From Oscheius sp. JU75 (taxonomy: Eukaryota; Nematoda; Chromadorea; Rhabditida; Rhabditidae): DNA of 64,000 nt. The DNA is taken from contig JASJZC010000001.1 in the NCBI GenBank assembly GCA_037178855.1, positions 1-64,000 on the forward strand, in the 5' to 3' direction. The notes beneath the pieces were generated by a model. That model did not search any database and had not been told where the DNA came from. It saw only the letters and a program-made list of their open reading frames with translations. This document shows, one piece after another, positions 55,959 to 64,000 of the stretch. Position 1 is the first letter of the stretch, and each line of letters starts with the position of its first letter. The position numbers and the translations under genes were made by a program.

Positions 55959-58768
55959 TTATCCCTTTAGTCGTTGAATAAACGGCCCTTCTTCTGCTCC
56001 CAGTGGTTGATATCCTCGCTCGCTGTCATCGTACTTCGCCGTCTCGATACCGCGTTTCTCCGTGGATATGCCGAGTCTGAAAAGATTACCATTGCATCAG
56101 AATGACCATAAATATACCGGTCTAGAGCGTGGGAAGAAAACTGAGGCACGACGGGCTGGAGGAGAACGGCGGTGACTCGAACCGTCTCGTAGCAAAGATG
56201 CAGAACTGATGACAGCTGAAAAATATGTTGTTAACGCCGTTTTTGTTATGTTTTATAGAGCAATTTGCGTTGCACGCTGGTATCAAGCAAGAATTTGTCG
56301 AGTAGAGCCGTGTTCCAGATCAGTTTGAGGAGAACCAGAACCAACAGCAGTCTTACTGTCGAGTCAAGTAGATAATAATCGTAACACGATTTGAAATGGG
56401 GCGGGGTGTCCCCTATTAGTGGTTTTGACAGCCGAGGCCACTGACACGACGGTTCGACAGCTGTTGTGGTTGATTAGAAACTTATCAGGAAGAATATGGA
56501 AATATTGACGTGAATCAAGGGCTTGGGAGCAGCCTTGACGAATTTTCAATAAAAAAATAGGTTCAAAGACATACCTGCTTGCTGGGACTCATCTTCCACG
56601 GCTCCTGAGCCTGGAAAAATCCATTTGCTTGCTTCAGAACGCCCATTAGTCCTTCGATTCCCTTGTAGAACAGCATCGCATCGTATTGTTCAGCCGTCTG
56701 TCGGCCGATCTCGTCTAGACTTCTGACCAGCTCCTCGGACGCGATCTTCCCGCTATCCGACAGAGCTCCTCTTTCCATCTTCGGGTACTTCTGTTCCGGA
56801 TTCAGCTTCGCGACTGTGCTGCGACTGAGTAGGTTTCCAAAGTTGTTGACGAGATCGCTGTTGATCACTTGAAGAGCCTTCGTGGGCGTGAAATCTGAAG
56901 GAAAATAGACTGAAAAAATGAAACTAGCTTAAACTCACTGGAATCGTCTTGAGGAACGCCCTGTTTCAGCAGAAAATACCGAAGTCCTTCCGTCGTGAAC
57001 TGCTTGGCCGCTCTGAATGGATCCACCACGTTTCCAAGGCTCTTCGACATCTAAAAAGTTGCTGTTCATCCGAAAGAAGTGTATTCGTACCTTTATGTTA
57101 TCGACTAGCCAGTGTCCGTGGATGAAAATTCGTCTTGGTAGGGGCAAACCAGCGCCGAGAAGAAAAGCTGGCCAGTAGACGGTATGGAATCTGTAAACAG
57201 TCGATTACAGCTCTCGAAAGTGTATTTTGGCAGGAGTACCAGTGTTCAACCAGTGGCCTCTTACTTATGTGGCCACAACTGCCACAGTTCGCACACCTCC
57301 ACAGTAGTGGCGTGTCTTTCTACATCTTTTTTTTTTTTTTTTTTACAAATTTTGTGAACAAACGTTACGGTAGCTCTTTGACCGCAACTTTTGTAGTTTT
57401 TACGAGCGAAAAACGAGCCCGCGTTACTTTTGCTCAAAAATTTCAGAACAAAAGTTGCGATCAAAAAAGTGACTCTTAACAGACTCTTGATCTTATACTT
57501 GGAGAACAGAACATGGCCATGAAATCCCATTTTAGTGGTACAAAAGAAAAGAAGAAAAAACTGACTTCACGATATCTTTGCCTATGATTTGACAAGTTGG
57601 CGGCCAGCTAGTTTCCATCCTCTCCGTGTTATTTGGGAAGCCGCAGACGGTAAGATAGTTGACGAGGGCGTCAAGCCAAACGTATATCTAAGCCTCTAGG
57701 TTCTTTTTCAAAAAAGAAAACCACAATACCGTCTGCTCTGCGTCGTCCGGGACAGCAATCCCCCAGGGAAGACGACGACGACACCGCGAGATCGAAAGAT
57801 CCTCTTCCATCTCGAGAAACTTCAACACAATCGGTAGGTAATGTTTCGGACGAATGACATCTGGGTTTCAGGCTGTGAAAGGAACAGAAACAGGAAAAAA
57901 ACCATTTTGGGAGAGCCACCGTCTGATTTCGTCACGGAATTCAGATAACCGGAACATGTAGTTCTCCTCTTCCACCCAATCCACAACGGTTTTGGATCCT
58001 TTCACAACCTAAAACGGCCACAATGAAGGCAAGGACGGAACAGCACTAACCCTGACTGTTTTCGTACCGATTTGGGCGTTTTCGACGTCTTTTTCCTGAT
58101 AGAAACATTCGTCGACGACACTGTACCAGCCTCGGTAGACGTCCTTGTATATGAGGTCTTTGTCCTTCAGAATACCCTGCAAAACTTTTTTCGTCGCAAG
58201 AATTGAACACAAAAACCAACCCAGATGCGCTGAACAGCCTCCTTGTGATGAGCATCAGTTGTCCGAATGTAGTCGGTATGCTGGATGTCGAATTGGCCGA
58301 AAAGATGTCTAAACACGCTCGACACATCTTCACAGAACTGCTGCGGTCGTTTTCCGGCCGCCTCGGCTGCTCGGTAGATTTAAAATTCGACTTGGAGATC
58401 GATTTGGAACAAATGTACCTTGATTCCGTGTTCATCCGTCCCAGTCGAGAAGACGTGTCTGCCAGTCGGATCCTTCAGTCGCTCCCATCGATGAGCGGCG
58501 TCGGACAACACCGCCGTGTACAGATGACCGAGATGTGGGGCTGAAAGAAGATGATCGAAACTGAGAGATGTTGAATTCACAACGATAAGTGTGAGAAAAT
58601 TTGGCACAAACTACTCATTTAGGCACACCGGCTGAGGTAGTAAAGAAAGCAGCACTAGCAGAGAGAATGGAAAAGATATTTACCTGCATTGGCATAAAAA
58701 ATAGGCGTGGTGATGAAGGAGGATCGTCTCCGCGACCAGACCCGTACTGATACCTTTTTGAGAAGCAT
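55959..58768 (-). CDS. MARS2: Mitochondrial methionyl-tRNA synthetase (right arm)
   Basis: In this arm exon 5 reads in frame ([20 protein letters not shown]), unlike the left arm. The KMSKS-loop exon is at 56,936-57,047 and exon 1, with the basic presequence, at 58,684-58,768. One A is missing at the start of exon 6 (near 57,868) compared with the left arm. The exon 2/3 junction is identical in both arms and does not join in frame with simple GT-AG sites, so the model is not fully solved. Confidence 0.9.
57327..57344 (-). repeat. Poly(T) tract in MARS2 intron (right arm)
   Basis: 18 T, partner of the 28-A tract at 16,750. Confidence 0.9.
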
Positions 58769-59751
58769 TTAGAGGAGCTTTCCTGAGGGATTTCAAATAA
58801 GAAAATGAAGAAACAGGTAGAAATCGAGGCGTATATGAGGGCAAAAAGAATAATACAGGCAATTCAAACTGCTGCGGCCTGATAAAAATGCGCGCCGTTT
58901 AGGTCAATTTCAAATTTTTCGGTAATATTTTGATTTCTCTCCATTAACCCTCCTGTTATTACATTTTTCTAGCTCTTAACAAACATGCAGATCCTAACAA
59001 ACATGCAAAAAAGTCCATGAAAATTAAAATAAAGGTGGTGCATAGTCTCTCTTTCTCCCTCTGTCGGCCACTATCAATCCAAGACACATTTTCTTTCTAT
59101 TTTCTTAGTCGAACGATCTCGCTAAAGTATTTTTCTGTCGATTGCGGTCCCTCCCAGACTCTAGGGAAACCTTACAAAGCTGTTTTTCTTGCCAATTAAC
59201 CGCGATTAGTGCTTCGGGCTGCCTGGAGAGATAATCCCAGTTGTCGCCTTGCCCGTCCATGTATATCTTCGGAAAACGCAGCGTGGATACTTCTCAGCGC
59301 CTTCCAGACATTCGTAAGAGGGTGTCATCTCCAAGAAAATTTGCGTGGAGTATGTTCAGAACCGCGTCGCTCACGTCCTAGACTCCCATCCAGGGCTATT
59401 TTTGACGGTGGAGAGACCCTGCTCTTCATTTGCATCTACATAACTTTTATAGTGCTAATTGTGCTGATTTTTGAGGCCATCAAACCGATTTGGTGGCTTT
59501 GACAGGTAAAGAACAGAAGCAGCTGTGTATTTTAGCGTGCTCTAGCTAACTTTGACAGGTGGGTGCCGTCCTTTAACATAATTTTTGTTCTACACTTTTT
59601 TTGCTATGTTTCCGATATGTTTATGCTCGAAAAATGAACGGAAAGGATTTCAAAACCGCACAAGGTCACATTTTGACGTCTGTCTCCGCTTTTTGTCTTT
59701 CTTCTTGGTTTTCTCCTTCAACTTGTTCATTTCCAGGGTCCTTGACCGAAG
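58769..59751. promoter_or_regulatory. Divergent MARS2-NDUFB4 intergenic region (right arm)
   Basis: Mirror of 14,344-15,327. A TTTCCAG acceptor ends ~20 bases before the NDUFB4 ATG at 59,752. Confidence 0.5.
59260..59502 (+). CDS. Possible small single-span membrane protein (right arm)
   Basis: Mirror of 14,594-14,836, with no difference noticed. It lies 249 bp upstream of NDUFB4 on the same strand, so it could be the first gene of an operon if real. Confidence 0.33.
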   Translation, partial: CISSENAAWILLSAFQTFVRGCHLQENLRGVCSEPRRSRPRLPSRAIFDGGETLLFICIYITFIVLIVLIFEAIKPIWWL

Positions 59752-60416
59752 ATGAGGGTTGCTCTTCGACTTCTTCGACCAGCGGCCAACCAGAACGTTA
59801 AAACACCCAAGCTATGGCAAGATCCCGTTCTTGGATACTTCGAAACACACGGTACGCAGTTTTTCTTCCACAACTAAAATATCAAATCTTGTAGGAAAAA
59901 TGGAGTTTTTGCCCGGACACGAGTACAATCTGACGGACCAGGAGAAAAAGGCCGTCCTCTGGAGGTACAGGGTCAAGGAGATCCTGAAGAAAGAATATCT
60001 CCGCCGTGAGTTCGATCCTCACAACTTCAAATACAAGGTTTGTCTTCATTTCCCTCCATTTTATTGCAAAAAATCACGTAGGAAGGAGTCACAATGGACC
60101 CAGCAATGTTCCGCTGGTACTCAGCCGACATGACCCAGGCTGAATTCTTCCGCTTCACGCCCAGAACCGTCTTCCTATATGTCGGGACCGTCTTCGCTCT
60201 CTTCTACATCTACTCGCGGCTGATGTTCATTCCTGGGGTACGTTTTAGCCAATTTTTAACCATTCTATTATACGCAAGCCGTCTCTATGTATCCGTAAAA
60301 TTCGTGTATTGATAAAGCCCAGGTACAAATCCGCTTGGCTGTCAAACGCTCAATTTTTGGTCTAGAAGAAGCAGCCCGTTGTCCCGCATGCCTTACTTGT
60401 ACTGCTATATGGATAG
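59752..60416 (+). CDS. NDUFB4: Complex I subunit NDUFB4 (right arm, intact)
   Basis: Exons 59,752-59,851, 59,895-60,037, 60,082-60,237 and 60,366-60,416 join in frame. The product starts MRVALRLLRPAANQNVKTP, has EFLPGHEYNLTDQEKKAVLW and the RW-FRFTP-transmembrane core, and ends GKKQPVVPHALLVLLYG. Its C-terminus is shorter than the vertebrate subunit's. It is intact where the left arm is frameshifted. Confidence 0.9.
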
Positions 60417-62116
60417 AAAAAGGAGGACTCTTTATCTTTTGTTACGGTCTCTGTAATCAAACAGACCTGTTCAGAACCTCTTAACTTAACTGGTCATAAT
60501 TGTTGTGTTCAAAAATTTCAATTGTTACTTGCATGCGGTCATGCCTTGAGTCTGAGGAGGTTTTCGATGTGTCAGCATGTAATGTTGTTGGAAAATCATG
60601 GGACGATTGGGCTCTGATTTCCCTTCTTTAGCTTTTCTCCCGTAACTTTTTGTCGGCAGACCAGATGCTTCGAACCCTCCAAATTTCAGGATAAATCGAA
60701 CGAGGCCTGCCTGGACGGCGAGATCCTCTGGTGGGACAGACAGCAGGGACGAACCCTCTTCACTTCCGGCTCTGGTCTCTTTGCTCCGACCATCGGTATC
60801 GACTTCTAAGAGGGAGCGTCTCCCAATAGTTGCTGGCTCTCTAGGATCATATACTTGCGATTTTAATTGTAGATAACAGCATAAAGTTTGTTCCAAATGT
60901 CTAGTTTCAGCTAGTTCGTTTGATTGTCATCTAAAACACAGCACACCAGGTCATTTAGCTCGTTTTTCAGCCTGTGCAGTGTTCCTATAGAGAGAGAAAC
61001 AGATTTTCAACTCGTTCAGCTAATTCTTCCTCGTTTTTTCAATGAAACCTATTGTTTTTGAGTCCATAGCCAGCTCGAGGCTGTTGATTGACGTCTTATC
61101 AGAGGAAAAAACTGGCCTTGATGGTCTACGGCGAATCGGCGAAGAGAATTGTAAAAATCTGAAACAGACTGCTCAGTTTACAATGATTATGTATCGAACC
61201 GGGTGTTTTTAAGTCTCGTGTGTTCTGTATCTTTTTTTTCTCGTTAGAATTGGATCCAAGCGTTGAAAAAGCCAGAAAGACCTAATAACGAGTGATAAGA
61301 TTTGAGGAAGCAAAAACAGTTCAAATTCCCGGAAAATTTGAAACTGTACTGTAGCCGGTGCTGCAAGCCGTCTTCATGAAAGACTGCGAAAACCCCGCAG
61401 TTTCTTCTCTTCGCTCTCTTTTCTGTCAGTTGTTTCTCTCCATTTTCATGTATTTCTTTCTCAATTTGAATTCAAAAAGTAGCAAAAACGTTTCGCACAT
61501 GATCGCACGAAACCAGGTGAAAAATGACGCTGTTTGAACAATGAACATGTTTTTTTCCTTTCTAGAGACACGTTTTCCATGTCAACTCGCCCTTTTTGTT
61601 GATGTTTTACCTCACTTTGATTAATTCTATCATGTTACCATTGCCATTAGCCTCTTTACTACCTCTGTAGATGCGGGAATATTGTTTCGCTGTTTTTTTT
61701 CCGCTCATTTTGGCTTTCTGCCTGCTCTAATCCGTTCTATGACATTATCGTGCCGCTTTTTCTCTCGCTCCTCTGTCAAAATGCCTTGAAACGCTGGCCT
61801 AAAGGACTGGGAGGTGCAGGTCCCTCCGCGAATGCTTGCTGCCTCAAAAAATGAAATGCTTTCGAATTTCCACAGGGGTTGGCTCGTGTTTCTTCGCTGT
61901 TTCCTTTCTTTTCCCTTAGTAATTTTACCGACAAATTGATAGAAAATTGATTGCTCTCCGTAACAGGAGGCGGAAACTTGATTATTTTTCAAATATCGTT
62001 GAACAGTTCCACTTCTTATCCATCTGATTCTCGTCGTTTTTGCTGCCTTTCACTAGTGTTCTTACCTTATACTTGCGTGCTTACAGACTCGAACGACGAG
62101 GAAGAAGCCGGCCAAG
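60417..62116. other. NDUFB4-SNRPB spacer (right arm)
   Basis: Mirror of 11,976-13,679. A TTACAG acceptor ends at 62,086, about 30 nt before the SNRPB ATG. Confidence 0.5.
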
Positions 62117-63227
62117 ATGACCATTAGCAAGAACAACAAGATGATGGCCCATCTTAACTACAGGATGAAGGTCATCCTGCAGGATGGAAGAACTTTCGTC
62201 GGATACTTCAAAGGTTAGTCTTTACCAAGTATTCTCGCAATAAAATTGTTTTGTAGCCTTCGACAAGCACATGAACATCCTCCTGGCGGACTGCGAAGAA
62301 TTCAGACAGATCAAGCCGAAGCCGGGAAAGAAGCAGGCTGACGGAGAGGAGAAGCGCACCCTAGGCCTCGTCCTCATTCGCGGAGAGCACATCGTCTCCA
62401 TGACCGTCGATGGACCGCCGCCCAGAGTACGTTGGTCCCCCTCATTGCATTGTAAAGTGACCCCTTTGGTCCAGCTGTCCTAACCAACTTCTTGCTCTAA
62501 CCAATTCTTTCCAGGATGAGGAAGCCCTTCGCGTGCCCAAGGCCGGAGGAATGGCCGGTCCCGGAGTGGCCAAGCCCGCCGGACGAGGAATGCCCGTGAT
62601 GCCGCCAGCTGGAATGCCGCAAGTTCCGCGTGGATTGGCCGGAGCCGTTGGTGGAGTTGGTAAGTCGCCGTTTTCACCATTTTTAATCCGTCGTCCCTGT
62701 AAACATTCCAAGCACAGCTATTGGATCGCCCCAGGGCCATTTCCAAGCACCAACATGCTGCCAGCAAAAACCCGATTCGGGCCACGAATATACTAGTCCT
62801 GTAGTTGGACTCGCGTTCAGGGACGACAAAGCATGGAAGCCTCTCGTGACCCGCTCTGAAGTTCTTGCCGACGAATCCCGTGCTCTGGCCTACCCGAAAC
62901 AGGGATGACTTACAGGGAAACGCGAGAGGCGTTTCGTTTTTCATTTTCACTTTGCCTGTGCTCTAAAGCATAAAGCAGCCTGCGTATTGATGACAAATGA
63001 TGTAACTGCTTACGTTATTTCGATACGCAGCACTGTGTTTTATGGGTTGGTGCGCACTCGAAGGCGCTTCCCGAGTTTTCCCGCCCCTCTGATCCAAATG
63101 CATGCTGTAGAAATGGGTCCTATTGATTGCCGTCCTTCCATCGTATATTCTCATTACAGGTGGCCCAGGGATGGCCGGAATGGTCCCGCCGCCCTTCCAC
63201 GGCGGAATGCCCCCTCGTCCCTTCTAA
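62117..63227 (+). CDS. SNRPB: Small nuclear ribonucleoprotein SmB/B' (right arm, intact)
   Basis: Exons 62,117-62,213, 62,257-62,426, 62,515-62,659 and 63,160-63,227 give a continuous frame: Sm fold (Sm1 [12 protein letters not shown], Sm2 [11 protein letters not shown]), then [20 protein letters not shown], repeated GMP/GGVG segments and the end GGMPPRPF-stop. The Gly/Pro/Met-rich tail is shorter than in vertebrate SmB'. All splice sites are canonical, including the GGTAAG donor lost in the left arm. OLA1 follows after 265 bp. Confidence 0.93.
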
Positions 63228-63492
63228 ACAGTTCTTCGATGCACCGATCTCTCACCTGCGTCACTTTTCTCGAAGAATTCTTTCTCCCCCTTATCTTTAT
63301 CCTATCCCTTGGCTTGTCGAACGTTCCCGTATCCTTTTTTCTTCCTCAATTTGCTATGTTTTTGTATATTACAATGAAGTATGGTAATATCTGTCCTCTT
63401 TCTGCGATATGTAATTGGTTAGGCCCAATTTTACTCCAAGTTGTTCTCGTTGTTTTGCTTATTTTCCCGCTCCAAAGGGTCCCGTATCGAGA

Positions 63493-64000
63493 ATGCCACC
63501 CAAGAAGAAGGTTGAGGAAGAGCGAATCCCCCTTCTGGGGCGCCTCGGAACCAACTTGAAGGTTCGTTTTCTGGTCTCGAACTCTCCGAAAAGGCAGTTT
63601 CTAGGTAGGAATCCTAGGTCTGCCGAATGTTGGGAAGAGTACATTCTTCAACGTACTCACCAAGTCGGAGGCCCAGGCGGAGAACTTCCCCTTCTGTACG
63701 ATCGATCCCAACGAGAGCCGGGTAAGCCAGCCGCCGTTTTCTTATAAACTTGTCAAAAATTTAGGTAGCCGTCAGCGATTCTCGCTTCGACTGGCTGTGT
63801 GAGCATTATAAGCCGGCCAGCAAAGTTCCCGCCTTCCTCAACGTGACGGATATTGCCGGACTTGTGAAAGGTAAGCCTTTTTTTACTGTGAACAGCAGTC
63901 GAATGTCCAAGCCTCTGTCATTCTTGTCAAGTCCTAATTTTCTTCTTTTCAAGGCGCCTCGGAAGGTCAAGGACTTGGAAACGCGTTCCTTTCCCACGTC
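63493..64000 (+). CDS. OLA1: Obg-like ATPase 1, 5' part, cut by the window end
   Basis: Exon 1 reads [23 protein letters not shown] in frame. Exon 2 (about 63,602-63,720) has the P-loop GLPNVGKST and TIDPNESR. Exon 3 (to 63,870) ends DIAGLVK. Exon 4 starts at 63,954 after a TTCAAG acceptor with [16 protein letters not shown]. No frameshift is seen, in contrast to the left arm. The remainder lies beyond 64,000. Confidence 0.93.

Overview
Organism and overall character. The window is eukaryotic and almost certainly from a nematode. The central array is (TTAGGC)n, the nematode telomere repeat. The genes have many short introns (about 40-50 bp) with TTTCAG-like acceptors. A two-gene cluster has a ~114 bp intercistronic gap and an acceptor just before each ATG, as in nematode operons with spliced-leader trans-splicing. 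I cannot name the species.

Layout. The window is a giant palindrome. A chromosome end runs left to right from about 10,097 into a telomere (35,095-36,872). The sequence then turns round inside telomeric DNA (three polarity switches at 36,870-36,893) and runs back out through an inverted copy of the same chromosome end to 64,000. Outward from the centre each arm carries: the telomere; two tandem ~2 kb subtelomeric units, each with a ~190 bp satellite and a copy of an unrecognised gene; a MITE; a degenerate ORF; a ~6 kb segment bracketed by 52-bp inverted repeats, which holds a two-gene operon (a 158-aa protein and a 773-aa membrane protein) and a Merlin DNA transposon; a truncated 28S rRNA gene; a Cys-loop ion-channel gene; a decayed Tc1-like transposon; mitochondrial methionyl-tRNA synthetase (MARS2); complex I subunit NDUFB4; spliceosomal SmB (SNRPB); and the ATPase OLA1.

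A second, older palindrome lies inside the left arm (axis near 7,460). Positions 1-7,450 are a heavily mutated inverted copy of about 7,460-16,040, in which MARS2, NDUFB4, SNRPB and OLA1 have all become pseudogenes.

How the genes work together. The conserved genes are ordinary housekeeping functions (mitochondrial translation, respiration, splicing, a translation-associated ATPase). NDUFB4, SNRPB and OLA1 are co-oriented and MARS2 is divergent from them. The telomere-proximal part is an accessory region of repeats, transposons and unfamiliar genes.

Main caution. The two arms of the large palindrome are nearly identical, but where they differ in coding sequence the right arm usually reads in frame and the left arm has short indels, often shortened homopolymers. 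This fits either decay of one copy of a real telomere fusion or a fold-back (template-plus-complement) read built into the assembly. The sequence alone cannot settle which.
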